A DNA stretch of 64,000 nt. It comes from JAVVVD01 sp036652795. Its GTDB lineage: Bacteria; Bacillota; Clostridia; Christensenellales; CAG-138. Location: the NCBI GenBank assembly GCA_036652795.1, contig JAVVVD010000001.1, positions 124,001-188,000 of the forward strand. The letters run 5' to 3'. The notes beneath the pieces are model-generated. The model was not told the DNA's origin. It did not search any database and saw only the letters and a list, made by a program, of their open reading frames with translations. Every line of letters begins with the position of its first letter. The first letter of the stretch is position 1. This document shows, one piece after another, positions 26,012 through 34,639 of this stretch. A program made the translations under genes and the position numbers.

Positions 26012-26023
26012 GGGGAGAAGCAC

Positions 26024-26929
26024 ATGGGTGGCGCTATAACGGATATAAACGGGATAAAAGTTGGCCATTATACTGATAAAACGGCAAGAACCGGATGCAC
26101 TGTCATACTATGTGAGGATGGTGCTGTGGGCGGTGTTGATGTGCGCGGAAGCGCGCCGGGTACGCGTGAAACGGATCTCTTGCGTGGGTATAACTCGGTA
26201 GAACGCATACAGGCTGTGATGCTTGCTGGTGGGAGCGCCTTTGGATTGGATGCGGCAAGCGGCGTTATGCAATACCTTGAGGAGAAGGGCAAAGGGGTAG
26301 ATGTAGGCGTTGGCGTTGTACCAATCGTGCCTGCGGCGGTGATATTTGATCTTGGCGTAGGGGATAGCCGCGTACGTCCAGGCAAGGCGGAGGGCTATGC
26401 GGCCTGCATTGCGGCAAGCGAACAAACGCCCCAAACTGGTAACGTAGGCGTTGGCTGCGGCGCAACGGTTGGCAAGGTTTTCGGCGCAGAATTTGCATCA
26501 TCAGGTGGGTTAGGAACAAGCTGTCTGGAACTTCCGGGTGGAATAAAGGTAGGTGCAATAGTAGCTGTGAACGCACTGGGAGACGTGTATGATCCAGACA
26601 CGGGGTGCATTGTGGCCGGAGCGCACAAGGATGGTAGGTTTTTAAACTGCATGAATATAACCGGTGCGGAAAACATCGGCTTTACCAATACCACAATAGG
26701 CGTTGTGGCCACAAACGCAGTGCTTACGCGCGAAGAGGCTAATAAGCTTGCATCCATGGCGCACGATGGGCTTGCGCTTTCAATAAGGCCGGTGCATACA
26801 TCAATGGATGGGGATACTTTTTTCGCCATGTCCACAGGCGAGCGTAAATTTCCAATACTCCCGCTGCTGGCAGCGGCGGTGAAGGCAGTGTACCTCGCGG
26901 TGCTAAATGCTGTTGAATTTGACAAATAA
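26024..26929 (+). CDS. P1 family peptidase (DmpA-type aminopeptidase)
   Basis: 301 residues, the short P1/DmpA form without an extra domain. Conserved parts are ITDINGIKVGHYTD at the start, GGVDVRGSAPGTRETDLL, LAGGSAFGLDAASG and GVGCGATVGK, and the processing region TNTTIGVVATNAVL (about 225-238), where the family cuts itself to expose a nucleophilic Ser/Thr. Known members are L-aminopeptidase/D-amidase or beta-peptidyl aminopeptidases. There is no signal peptide, so it acts in the cytoplasm. GGGGAG lies 10 bases before the ATG. Confidence 0.92.
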   Translation: MGGAITDINGIKVGHYTDKTARTGCTVILCEDGAVGGVDVRGSAPGTRETDLLRGYNSVERIQAVMLAGGSAFGLDAASGVMQYLEEKGKGVDVGVGVVPIVPAAVIFDLGVGDSRVRPGKAEGYAACIAASEQTPQTGNVGVGCGATVGKVFGAEFASSGGLGTSCLELPGGIKVGAIVAVNALGDVYDPDTGCIVAGAHKDGRFLNCMNITGAENIGFTNTTIGVVATNAVLTREEANKLASMAHDGLALSIRPVHTSMDGDTFFAMSTGERKFPILPLLAAAVKAVYLAVLNAVEFDK

Positions 26930-27069
26930 TAAGCATGTGGTAGAATATTTCTAAGATTTTAATCTGCAATACTGATCCAAATCAATAATATGTTTATAGG
27001 CGAAATATAAAACTACAGTTATTATAGGCGTATTAGTGGCTTGAATTATTACAAGATGGAGAATATTTG

Positions 27070-27438
27070 ATGGTTATAGGTACTGGGATAGATATAATTG
27101 AGGTAACGCGTATCAGCGCTGCAGCACAGCGCAGCAACTTTGTGGAAAGGATATTTACAAAGGCTGAACAGGCATATTTTGAGCGCATGCACTTTAACCC
27201 TCAAACAATCGCTGGGACGTTTGCCGCAAAGGAAGCTACGGCCAAGGCGCTGGCGGTGGGCTTCTCTGGTGTGGGCTGGAAGGATATTGAGATACTGCGC
27301 GATGAAAACGGCAAACCATATACAGTGCTCACATGCGGCGCACTTGCACGAATGAATGAGCTTGGCGGCAAAGTTGTGCACATAAGCATTTCGCATATAA
27401 AAGAGCTTGCAGTATCGCAGGCAATACTTGAAGACTGA
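27070..27438 (+). CDS. acpS: Holo-acyl carrier protein synthase
   Basis: 122 residues from the ATG at 27070 (GGAGA 7 bases upstream; a TTG one codon earlier is an alternative). The signatures are GTGIDIIEV with the Mg-binding Asp8 and FAAKEATAKAL with the second ligand Glu (about 57), then ISISHIKELAVSQAIL at the end. AcpS moves phosphopantetheine from CoA to the serine of acyl carrier proteins; both carrier proteins in the window are candidate substrates, and the CoaD encoded at 31 kb makes the CoA precursor. It is followed by a short terminator and then nnrD. Confidence 0.95.
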   Translation: MVIGTGIDIIEVTRISAAAQRSNFVERIFTKAEQAYFERMHFNPQTIAGTFAAKEATAKALAVGFSGVGWKDIEILRDENGKPYTVLTCGALARMNELGGKVVHISISHIKELAVSQAILED

Positions 27439-27460
27439 GGTGGCGTGTCCACCTTTATTT
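27438..27460 (+). terminator. Small terminator after acpS
   Basis: AGGTGG/CCACCT (27438-27443 with 27449-27454) around a 5-base loop, followed by TTATTT. The stem is short. Confidence 0.5.
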
Positions 27461-27577
27461 GTACGTTGTCATGCCAGGCGCGTGCCGCACATGCAAGATC
27501 GCAGTTTTAGGCAAATTAAGTTTGAACTTGAACAGTAAGGTCTTAGTTGATGGACGGCAGTTTTGATGGAGGTATGC

Positions 27578-28435
27578 ATGAAGCGCATATTGGATGCGGA
27601 TTATGTAGGCAATATTATTGGCCAAAGAAAGCGCGAGTGCAATAAGGGCGATAATGGCAAGGGATTGCTCGTTGCAGGCAGCCTAGGCCTTACTGGCGCT
27701 GCGCTTATGGCGGCGGCCGCAGCTCTACGCGCAGGAATAGGTACGCTTAGGGTACTTTGCCCAGAGGCGGTGCGCCCTGCGCTGTATGTGCTACCGGAAG
27801 CCATGGTTACATCTTTTAATGGCGAAAGCTGGAGCGAGTGTGATGCAGAGCTGATAAACGGCATGATTAACAATTGCACATGTATTGGTATAGGACCGGG
27901 AATCGGGCGAGATAACGGAGTAGTACGGCTATTGCGCATGATTGTAGAATCTGATAAGCCTGTGGTGATAGATGCAGACGGATTGAATATGTTGGCACAA
28001 ACGTCCGGGATTGCGCTGCATAAAAATGTGATACTTACGCCGCATCCGGGTGAGATGTCGCGCTTAACTGGAAAAAACATTGAGCAGATAGTTGAGCATC
28101 CAGCTGAGGTAGCGATGGAATACGCAGCACTAAAAGGCTGTACGGTGTTACTAAAGGGAGCGACAAGCGTAATAGCCGCACCGGACGGAAATATCATGCA
28201 CAATGTCAGTGGCAACCCAGGACTTGCCAAAGGTGGCAGCGGAGATGTGCTTACAGGAATTGTACTCGCGCTGCTGGGTCAAAAATTGAATTCGTTTGAC
28301 GCAGCTTGTGCGGGGGCATTTTTGCTCGGATGCAGCGCCAATACGGCGCTGAGATTACTGGGTGAACGGATGCTTATGGCGCGTGACGTGGTAGATGCGG
28401 TACAAGCGACCGTCAGCTGCCTTGATATAATATAA
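27578..28435 (+). CDS. nnrD: ADP/ATP-dependent (S)-NAD(P)H-hydrate dehydratase
   Basis: 285 residues from the ATG at 27578, preceded by GGAGGT. It is a ribokinase-like YjeF C-terminal domain with NKGDNGKGLLVAGS near the start, DADGLNML and TPHPGEMSRL in the middle and KGGSGDVLTG near the end. It repairs hydrated NADH/NADPH. In many bacteria it is fused to the NnrE epimerase (YjeF_N); here the epimerase half is missing and is not seen nearby. The acpS-nnrD order is common in Firmicutes. Confidence 0.93.
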   Translation: MKRILDADYVGNIIGQRKRECNKGDNGKGLLVAGSLGLTGAALMAAAAALRAGIGTLRVLCPEAVRPALYVLPEAMVTSFNGESWSECDAELINGMINNCTCIGIGPGIGRDNGVVRLLRMIVESDKPVVIDADGLNMLAQTSGIALHKNVILTPHPGEMSRLTGKNIEQIVEHPAEVAMEYAALKGCTVLLKGATSVIAAPDGNIMHNVSGNPGLAKGGSGDVLTGIVLALLGQKLNSFDAACAGAFLLGCSANTALRLLGERMLMARDVVDAVQATVSCLDII

Positions 28436-28454
28436 AATCCAAGGAGGAACACAT

Positions 28455-29621
28455 ATGCTTATACTCAAGCACGGCACTGTAATGCCAATGAATGCACATA
28501 GCTTTGTGGGGGATGTGGCGATAGAAAACGGCAAAATAATCGAATTGGGAACTAATATCTGCTGCACGGGAGCACAGGTGCATGATGTTTCAGGTTGCTT
28601 CGTCCTGCCAGGATTTGTTGATGCACATTGCCATGTTGGCATGTGGGAAGATGGTATGCGCAATGAAGGTGACGATGGAAATGAGTGTACGAATCCCATA
28701 ACACCGGAACTGCGCGCTATAGATTCAATCAATCCATTTGACAGGTGCTTTACTGAGGCGGCCGCTGCCGGAGTTACCTCATGCCTTACAGGGCCGGGCA
28801 GTGCAAATGTAATAGGCGGTCAGTTTGTGGCGATGAAAACAAGCGGCGTAAGCATGGAGGATATGACAATAAGACAGCCTATCGCAATGAAAGCTGCGCT
28901 TGGTGAAAATCCCAAAACGGTTTATGCTGCCGAAAAGGCTACGCCGCAGACGCGTATGGCTACTGCCGCACTGCTTAGAAAGGCTCTTGTGGGCGCACGG
29001 GAATATGCTGATAAATTGGATCGCGCCAAAGATGATCCAAGCAAAGAAGTGGAAATTGATTTTAGCAAGGAAGCGCTGTTGCCTGTAATAAGACGTGAAT
29101 TGCCACTTAAAATACATGCGCACCGCGCGGATGATATACTTACCGCTATAAGGATAGCAAATGAATTTAACATAAGGTTTACACTGGAACACTGTACGGA
29201 GGGATACCTCATAATTGAACATATAAAGGCGGCGCTGGCACATGGGTGTGAAGGCATAATAATAGGACCACTGCTAAGCGAACGCTCTAAGATAGAGCTT
29301 AAAAATCTGTCTTTCGAAGCGCCAAGGATACTGTATGAGGCCGGAATAGAGTTTGCCATGATGACAGATCATCCAGTTATACCGCTACAATATCTGCCTG
29401 TATCGGCTGCACTAGCTGTGCGCGAGGGGCTGCCTGAGGATGTTGCGCTGCGCAGTATAACGATAAACGCCGCTCGCATTGCCGGCATAGCTGACCGTGT
29501 GGGTAGCCTTGAAGTCGGGAAAGATGCTGATGTGGCGGTGTTTTCGGCAAATCCACTGGATTTTCGTGCGCGCTGTAAACTTACATTAATAAACGGGAAC
29601 GTAGTTCACAACGAGCTATGA
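28455..29621 (+). CDS. Amidohydrolase (imidazolonepropionase-like)
   Basis: 388 residues with the amidohydrolase metal motifs in order: DAHCHVG (about 57-63), a central Lys/Glu region, HAHRADD (about 220), LEHCTEG (about 241) and MTDHPVIPL (about 308). The N- and C-terminal strands form the small beta-sandwich, closing with VGSLEVGKDADVAVFSANP, typical of this superfamily. It hydrolyses a C-N bond in an unknown, probably cyclic, substrate. GGAGGA lies 8 bases before the ATG. The stop overlaps the folate gene that follows, so they share a transcript, but no histidine-degradation genes are nearby. Confidence 0.88.
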   Translation: MLILKHGTVMPMNAHSFVGDVAIENGKIIELGTNICCTGAQVHDVSGCFVLPGFVDAHCHVGMWEDGMRNEGDDGNECTNPITPELRAIDSINPFDRCFTEAAAAGVTSCLTGPGSANVIGGQFVAMKTSGVSMEDMTIRQPIAMKAALGENPKTVYAAEKATPQTRMATAALLRKALVGAREYADKLDRAKDDPSKEVEIDFSKEALLPVIRRELPLKIHAHRADDILTAIRIANEFNIRFTLEHCTEGYLIIEHIKAALAHGCEGIIIGPLLSERSKIELKNLSFEAPRILYEAGIEFAMMTDHPVIPLQYLPVSAALAVREGLPEDVALRSITINAARIAGIADRVGSLEVGKDADVAVFSANPLDFRARCKLTLINGNVVHNEL

Positions 29622-30190
29622 GCGATATAGAAACACAAAAGCGCACACTTCGCAAACAGATTAGTTTGGCTCTGCAAGCACTCGATACAAACACAATACA
29701 TAGCCAATCGGATGCTGCATGCCTGAAAGTGTGCGCTTTGCCAGAGTTTTTGAATGCAGATACAATACTGTGCTATATGCCGTTGCCGTTTGAGTGCGGT
29801 ACTGAGAATATAGTCAGCGCTGCACTGGCGGCAGGCAAGCGCGTGGCGTTTCCGCGCTGTGCGCCTGGGCATGAGCTGGAGCTGTGGATACCACGGGATG
29901 AAAGCTGCTTTGTAAGTGGAAGCTATGGTATAATGGAACCATGTCCGCACCGCTCCGATAGAATAGCGGCTAACTACATAGACCTTGCGATAGTGCCGGG
30001 AGTGGCATTCGATAGAGTGATGCACCGGATGGGTCATGGTGCCGGATATTACGATAGGCTGCTGTGTGATTCAAGCGCAACGCTTGTGGGACTTGCGCTT
30101 ATACCGCAATTGGTGGATAGTGTACCGCATGAGCAACATGATATAATGATGGACTACGTAATAGTGGACAAATGGATTTATTGTAAATAA
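29618..30190 (+). CDS. 5-formyltetrahydrofolate cyclo-ligase
   Basis: 190 residues, the usual size. It begins with the helical KRTLRKQISLAL segment and carries the signature RMGHGAGYYDRLL (about 133-145) that binds ATP-Mg and folate, and VPGVAFD before it. The enzyme converts 5-formyl-THF to 5,10-methenyl-THF, recycling an inhibitory folate. Its ATG overlaps the stop of the amidohydrolase (ATGA), so it is coupled to it. It is the last gene of this operon; a new promoter follows before rsmD. Confidence 0.93.
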   Translation: MSDIETQKRTLRKQISLALQALDTNTIHSQSDAACLKVCALPEFLNADTILCYMPLPFECGTENIVSAALAAGKRVAFPRCAPGHELELWIPRDESCFVSGSYGIMEPCPHRSDRIAANYIDLAIVPGVAFDRVMHRMGHGAGYYDRLLCDSSATLVGLALIPQLVDSVPHEQHDIMMDYVIVDKWIYCK

Positions 30191-30203
30191 ATACCTGTTA
30201 CGC

Positions 30204-30233
30204 TTGTCATATACGCGGATATAATGCTACAAT
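30204..30233 (+). promoter_or_regulatory. Promoter of rsmD-coaD
   Basis: TTGTCA (30204-30209) and TACAAT (30228-30233), spacer 18, about 37 bases before the rsmD start. Confidence 0.55.
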
Positions 30234-30269
30234 ATTACGCGAAAAGCACAAAAGCTGTTTGGAGGCTGA

Positions 30270-30827
30270 ATGCGGATAATCGCAGGTGAAAAAAGAGGGT
30301 GCCACATAGAGTCTCCCATTGGGAAAAATACCAGACCTACATTGGATCGGGTGCGTGAATCAATATTCGGCATCATTCAATTTGAATTGGAAAACAAGAC
30401 CGTACTGGACATGTTCGCAGGCTCCGGTGCGATGGGACTTGAGGCGTTATCGCGCGGGGCACGCTTTGCGGCATTCTGTGATTCGTCACATGAAAGCGCA
30501 CAAGTGATACGCACAAATATAGCGAAGCTTGGCTTTCAACGGTGTACACAGGTATATGAATGTGATTTTCGCGTTGCTGTGCAGCATTTAAAGCGCTTAG
30601 ACAGTAGTTTTGATTTGGTGTTTCTGGATCCGCCTTATGAATATGGATTGGCGGATGTGGCAATAAAAGTATTGATGGATGAAAAGGCGCTAAGCCAGGA
30701 CTTTATGGTGATTGTGGAGCATTCGCTTAAGCTTCCTCCGCAGCTGCCAGATGGGCTTGTAATCAAAAGCAGCCGCCATTACGGCGGTGTTGGCGTATCA
30801 ATCATAGTGGAAGGAGCAGACACATGA
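30270..30827 (+). CDS. rsmD: 16S rRNA (guanine-966-N2) methyltransferase RsmD
   Basis: 185 residues. The SAM-binding loop is DMFAGSGAMGLEALSRGA (about 46-63) and the catalytic [N/D]PPY motif is DPPYEYG (about 116-122). It begins with the family opening MRIIAGEKRGCHI and has RPTLDRVRESIF. RsmD methylates G966 of 16S rRNA during 30S assembly. GGAGG lies 6 bases before the ATG. Its stop overlaps coaD (ATGA), the rsmD-coaD pair found throughout Firmicutes. Confidence 0.95.
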   Translation: MRIIAGEKRGCHIESPIGKNTRPTLDRVRESIFGIIQFELENKTVLDMFAGSGAMGLEALSRGARFAAFCDSSHESAQVIRTNIAKLGFQRCTQVYECDFRVAVQHLKRLDSSFDLVFLDPPYEYGLADVAIKVLMDEKALSQDFMVIVEHSLKLPPQLPDGLVIKSSRHYGGVGVSIIVEGADT

Positions 30828-31312
30828 AGTCAGCGGTATACCCAGGCAGCTTCGATCCATTTACAACCGGTCATCTGGACGTGCTTAAGCATGCTTACGG
30901 GCTGTTTGATACTGTGTATATAGGCGTATTGCACAACAGATCCAAAAATTGTGTATTTCCTTCCGATGAACGCAGGGCTATGATAGAGCAGGTGCTGCAT
31001 GCCGAAGGTCTTACAAATGTGCGTGTGTGCACGTTTGATGGGTTGCTGGTGGATTTTATGAAACAAGTGGATGCATCATACATCATTCGCGGCCTGCGCA
31101 CTACAGGTGATTATCTGTATGAGGCAGAAATTGCCTCAGTAAACAAGCATCTTATGCCCGAAGCGCAGACGGTCTATTTTGCGGCAGATCCGAGGTTGGC
31201 GTTTATAAGCTCAGGTATTGTGAGGGAAATAGCGTCGTTCGGGGGAGATATAGATGGGCTGGTACCCGCACCAATAAGAAAAATAATCGCAGAAAGGTTG
31301 ATTAAGCGATGA
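30824..31312 (+). CDS. coaD: Phosphopantetheine adenylyltransferase
   Basis: 162 residues with the nucleotidyltransferase T/HxGH motif in GSFDPFTTGHLDVL (about 7-20), YIIRGLRTTGDYLYE (about 86-100) and the ATP-binding SSGIVREIASFGGD (about 127-140). CoaD joins phosphopantetheine and ATP to form dephospho-CoA, the step before last in CoA synthesis, and so feeds AcpS and the Pta-AckA pathway. It overlaps rsmD upstream and the coiled-coil gene downstream, both by ATGA. Confidence 0.97.
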   Translation: MKSAVYPGSFDPFTTGHLDVLKHAYGLFDTVYIGVLHNRSKNCVFPSDERRAMIEQVLHAEGLTNVRVCTFDGLLVDFMKQVDASYIIRGLRTTGDYLYEAEIASVNKHLMPEAQTVYFAADPRLAFISSGIVREIASFGGDIDGLVPAPIRKIIAERLIKR

Positions 31313-32067
31313 ACACAGACGGACAGGAAATGAAGATCTTTGGAATATTGGAGCAGATTGAGGAAACTGTAGAGGATAGCCCCAAACCAAAGCTTGGCGG
31401 AGGAAATCGCCGTGTTGTTGATGCAGATGAGATATTTGACCTGCTTGGCGACTTGAAGGTCACAATACCGGAGGATATAAGGCGTGCTAACAGCGTTATA
31501 GTAGAGGCCAAGAACATCACCAGCAATGCAGATGATTATGCTCGTGACACCGTGCAGAAGGCTCAGGCTGACGCGGAAAAAATTATAGCGGATGCCGATG
31601 AACGTGCTGAACAGATAATGATAAAAACAAAAGAGGAATGTGAAAGATTAATTTCCGAAGAGGAAATTTACAAAGAAGCTCAGCGTAGAGCACAGTTGCT
31701 TGCAGCCAAAGCGGAGTACAATGCCAACTGTGTATACGAGGATGCTAAGGTGTACGCGGATGAGGTATTGGTGGATCTGGAGCGCTTTATTGCCGAATAC
31801 GATCAAATGATAAAGGTTAACCGCCGCGATCTTGGCGCACGGGCGCAGCAGTCGGCTCAGCCAGTGGTAAAGCCATCGCCAACCACAGATATTAACTCAG
31901 GTTATGCTGAAAGACGCAGGCCTCCAGTTAAGCGCGTTGAACCAACTCAAGAGGATGTGTACGAAGAAGAACGTTTTGATGAAGATGATCGCGGTTCATT
32001 TCTCGGCTTGTTTAAACGCCGTAAAAAAGCTGTAGATAATGATGACTTCATAGATGAAGAGTTTTAA
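31309..32067 (+). CDS. Coiled-coil protein of unknown function (coaD-ylbJ neighbourhood)
   Basis: 252 residues. Residues about 35-60 (DADEIFDLLGDLKVTIPEDI) are a compact conserved-looking head; about 60-165 is an Ala/Glu/Lys-rich coiled coil resembling the stalk of ATP synthase subunit b or DivIVA-like proteins; about 165-215 is a Pro/Gln-rich linker; the end has an acidic stretch, then GSFLGLFKRRKK and a final acidic tail. The hydrophobic-basic patch could bind membranes. A protein of this kind follows coaD in many Clostridia, often labelled 'ATPase', but it has no nucleotide-binding motif. The start overlaps coaD (ATGA). Confidence 0.75.
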   Translation: MNTDGQEMKIFGILEQIEETVEDSPKPKLGGGNRRVVDADEIFDLLGDLKVTIPEDIRRANSVIVEAKNITSNADDYARDTVQKAQADAEKIIADADERAEQIMIKTKEECERLISEEEIYKEAQRRAQLLAAKAEYNANCVYEDAKVYADEVLVDLERFIAEYDQMIKVNRRDLGARAQQSAQPVVKPSPTTDINSGYAERRRPPVKRVEPTQEDVYEEERFDEDDRGSFLGLFKRRKKAVDNDDFIDEEF

Positions 32068-32080
32068 GCAATTGAATGTA

Positions 32081-32109
32081 AGAGAGACGGGCGAGCGTCT
32101 CTCTTTTTT
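32081..32109 (+). terminator. Terminator of the rsmD-coaD-coiled-coil operon
   Basis: A 9-bp stem, AGAGAGACG/CGTCTCTCT, with a 6-base loop followed by five T. Confidence 0.85.
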
Positions 32110-32126
32110 ATTTATTGTAGCCCAAG

Positions 32127-33161
32127 CTATGATTTGGAAATATGGTGTTTGCGTACAGATGCGCAAAACAGCATTACAACCGCTATGCCAAGCAGAGAAG
32201 ATGCAAATACGGCGGCAGCCGAAATGCTATTGTTTATAAGCTCTTGCTCATTAAATGGCAAAAATGCGGATACATCGCGCATGAACCATGGGCAGATAAT
32301 TGATGCTATCAGCGCAGAGAGCGTGCCTTGGATAAACTTAAATAGCAAGTATTTTATGGGTTTTATATGTGCGAATACCATTGATTGAGCCATTATGCAA
32401 AGCCCGCCAAATGAAAAAAGAAAGGCGCCAACAAATGCAGTAACGGGTGTGGATGCATGTATGCTTGAGAGTGCGTGACAGCCGTTTACCATTTCTATAC
32501 TGCCAACGAGTAAAACCTTTGCCACATCAGCAGGAAACTTGAAAATGCTTAAAAGCCATGCAATTGGATAGGCAAGCACATCCAGCACACAGGTTTTATC
32601 AAGCAGACGTATTGCCACCATGAACACAACAATCATACCGCATATATTGAGCATTGCATTCATAGCGTCCTTTATACAATCGACCAACGAAAGTGGAGCC
32701 GATGCACCTGAGCAGGAAGGCATGGGACGCTTTTTACAAATTATAACTAGCAACATACACAGTGATGATATGAATTGAGCGATAAGTATTGGCCATGCCA
32801 TAGCTGGAATGCCTAGCATCTGCGTACAGAAGCCGGATATGATAAACATCGGGCTGACGACATTAAGCGATGCTATAAGTGCGGTGTTATCCGTGCCATC
32901 CTCAGCATTGCCGCACAGCCGAGCGCCCGAGGGTGCGCCTGATGTAAATGAAAGTATGAATAGCCCTGCTTTACAGTATGGTGGAAGTACGCCTGTGCGT
33001 TGCAGCAGTGAGGTGCACACGAAAAATGGCAAGAGCGAAGGCAGCACTGCATTTTGCCACAGCAAAAACCCCTCACGTGCTGCTGCTGCTGCATCAGCAT
33101 TGAACACCACGAGAAGTATGCACAACAGCATACCTATGATAAATACGATTTTACGCATCAT
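32127..33161 (-). CDS. ylbJ: Sporulation integral membrane protein YlbJ
   Basis: 344 residues with about eight membrane segments and two nucleoside-recognition/Gate-like halves, the first starting FLLWQNAVLPSLLPFF and the second NAMLNICGMIVVFMVAIRLL. GAPSGARLC (about 94-102) matches the conserved YlbJ loop. In Bacillus ylbJ is under sigma-E and is needed for spore cortex formation. The neighbourhood (rsmD-coaD-ylbJ-tmcAL) is the same as in Bacillus, but here ylbJ is inverted and follows tmcAL on the minus strand after 33 bases. Two adjacent ATG codons (33161, 33158) are possible starts and the ribosome binding site is weak. Confidence 0.88.
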   Translation of the reverse strand: MMRKIVFIIGMLLCILLVVFNADAAAAAREGFLLWQNAVLPSLLPFFVCTSLLQRTGVLPPYCKAGLFILSFTSGAPSGARLCGNAEDGTDNTALIASLNVVSPMFIISGFCTQMLGIPAMAWPILIAQFISSLCMLLVIICKKRPMPSCSGASAPLSLVDCIKDAMNAMLNICGMIVVFMVAIRLLDKTCVLDVLAYPIAWLLSIFKFPADVAKVLLVGSIEMVNGCHALSSIHASTPVTAFVGAFLFSFGGLCIMAQSMVFAHIKPIKYLLFKFIQGTLSALIASIICPWFMRDVSAFLPFNEQELINNSISAAAVFASSLLGIAVVMLFCASVRKHHISKS

Positions 33162-33194
33162 ACGATATGTGTATGACTGATGTGTATTTTTATT

Positions 33195-34397
33195 TCAAAT
33201 TGTGATAAGCGGCAGAGAATAATCAAACGGAGCCGGGCATGGTAATGGGCCTGCAAGCGCCGCTATAGCTGAAGCATGATTATCTATATTGTGCATGTGT
33301 GCGGAGCGTGAATTAAGTTTGGCGCAGTCGGAATATTTTACAATAATGGGTAGCGTGGCGGCCTTACTCATATCCGAAAGTAGGCAGGCTGAGCTTTTTT
33401 TAACGCCAAGCACGCGTATGTACAGCGCATCAAGATCGGCGGTGTTCTTTGTAATTCCAAGCAGTGCGCACATTAGTATGCGCTTTATACGGCTTAAGGT
33501 GTAGCGGCGCGTTTTGATCGCGGCAAGTAGTCCGGAATATGTTGTTTCGCTCCGTGCCGCGCGGAATATCAAATTTTCAAGCCCCTCTGAAACGTCCGGA
33601 ATAAGCGAAAGCTCCTGCGCGTCCATGCGCCGCAGAGCATAGAGTATAGCTGAAGAAAAGTTTGCATTTTCGCGTGGCGCCGCGCCGCTGCGGATCAGCT
33701 TAAGTATATCCTCAAACACGGCTGTGGGCATAACGTTTGCAATAGTATCAAGCTTGCCGGATATAGTGGCGCTGCGTATAAGCTTTGCGCTAGCAAAGTT
33801 TGCAGAAGCATCATCGCCATCATGTGCTATGCCCTCGCGTTTTACGGCGTATGGCTTAAGCAAAGAACCGTAGGCAGATATAGCCTTGACGTATTCTATT
33901 CCTAGTACATCATTTGGGCTTTGCAGCAGCGTATAGAGCGCCTCATCTCCATCTGACATCGCGCGGGCAAGCGCATCAGGATAAGAGCGCCCGCTTTTAA
34001 GATTGCTCATAATCGCTGCGCTTAAGTTGGCTTGTTCACCATGAAGCAACGCAGCGGCACGCTGTATGGCAGATATATCGCCGCTTTCACTGCCGAAGCA
34101 TAGACTGTCGACTATGCCGGTTCCGGCAATAATACGTACTCCTGCACTCGCGAAGCGCTGTGCGCAGGATAGGGCGAACACAGTTGGTAATTCAAGTACC
34201 ATATCCGCTCCGCACATCAATGCGTGGCGTGTGCGTGTGAACTTATCAAATGCGGCTACTTCTCCACGTTGCACAAAGTTGCCGCTCATAACGGCGATAA
34301 CGTATCGCGCGCCGCTGAGCCGCCGCGCTTGATCAATATGATATAGATGACCGTTATGAAACGGGTTATATTCAGCTATTATACCAACGCAGCTCAT
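33195..34397 (-). CDS. tmcAL: tRNA(Met) cytidine acetate ligase TmcAL (YlbM)
   Basis: 400 residues. The N-terminal nucleotidyltransferase domain has IIAEYNPFHNGHLYHI with the HxGH-type motif (about 13-17) and SGNFVQRGE (about 39-47); the helical C-terminal domain includes RRYTLSRIKRILMCALLG (about 313-330), the tRNA-binding part. The enzyme activates acetate with ATP and makes N4-acetylcytidine at the wobble position of elongator tRNA-Met. AAGGAG lies upstream of the ATG. It transcribes towards ylbJ and is divergent from pta, so an acetate-using tRNA enzyme lies back to back with the acetate pathway. Confidence 0.95.
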   Translation of the reverse strand: MSCVGIIAEYNPFHNGHLYHIDQARRLSGARYVIAVMSGNFVQRGEVAAFDKFTRTRHALMCGADMVLELPTVFALSCAQRFASAGVRIIAGTGIVDSLCFGSESGDISAIQRAAALLHGEQANLSAAIMSNLKSGRSYPDALARAMSDGDEALYTLLQSPNDVLGIEYVKAISAYGSLLKPYAVKREGIAHDGDDASANFASAKLIRSATISGKLDTIANVMPTAVFEDILKLIRSGAAPRENANFSSAILYALRRMDAQELSLIPDVSEGLENLIFRAARSETTYSGLLAAIKTRRYTLSRIKRILMCALLGITKNTADLDALYIRVLGVKKSSACLLSDMSKAATLPIIVKYSDCAKLNSRSAHMHNIDNHASAIAALAGPLPCPAPFDYSLPLITI

Positions 34398-34524
34398 ATT
34401 AATTTCTCCTTTTGCGGCTTACCTGCCAAACCAATATTGACACTATATAATAATATCATACCATAAAAAACATAAATAATATTCCTAAAAAACAGGCGAA
34501 CTCTGGCCTAAAAACGCTTTGCTG

Positions 34525-34533
34525 TGTTATAAT
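34525..34533 (+). promoter_or_regulatory. Extended -10 promoter of pta-ackA
   Basis: TGTTATAAT forms a TGn-extended -10 (34525-34533) without a clear -35. The transcript would have a leader of about 100 bases containing a perfect palindrome, AAAACTAGTTTT (34612-34623), just before the ribosome binding site. Confidence 0.5.
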
Positions 34534-34639
34534 ATTCTAGCAAATGCAAACCCAAACCATTAATGCACGTACAACTGTGGCAATAAGCGCATCAACGGCT
34601 TGGATTAGTATAAAACTAGTTTTCGAAGGGAGAATCGTG

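Noticed and set aside
33070..33100. GCT/GCA-type triplet repeat inside ylbJ
   Set aside because: It simply encodes an alanine run in the N-terminal part of a membrane protein and is not an expanded repeat.
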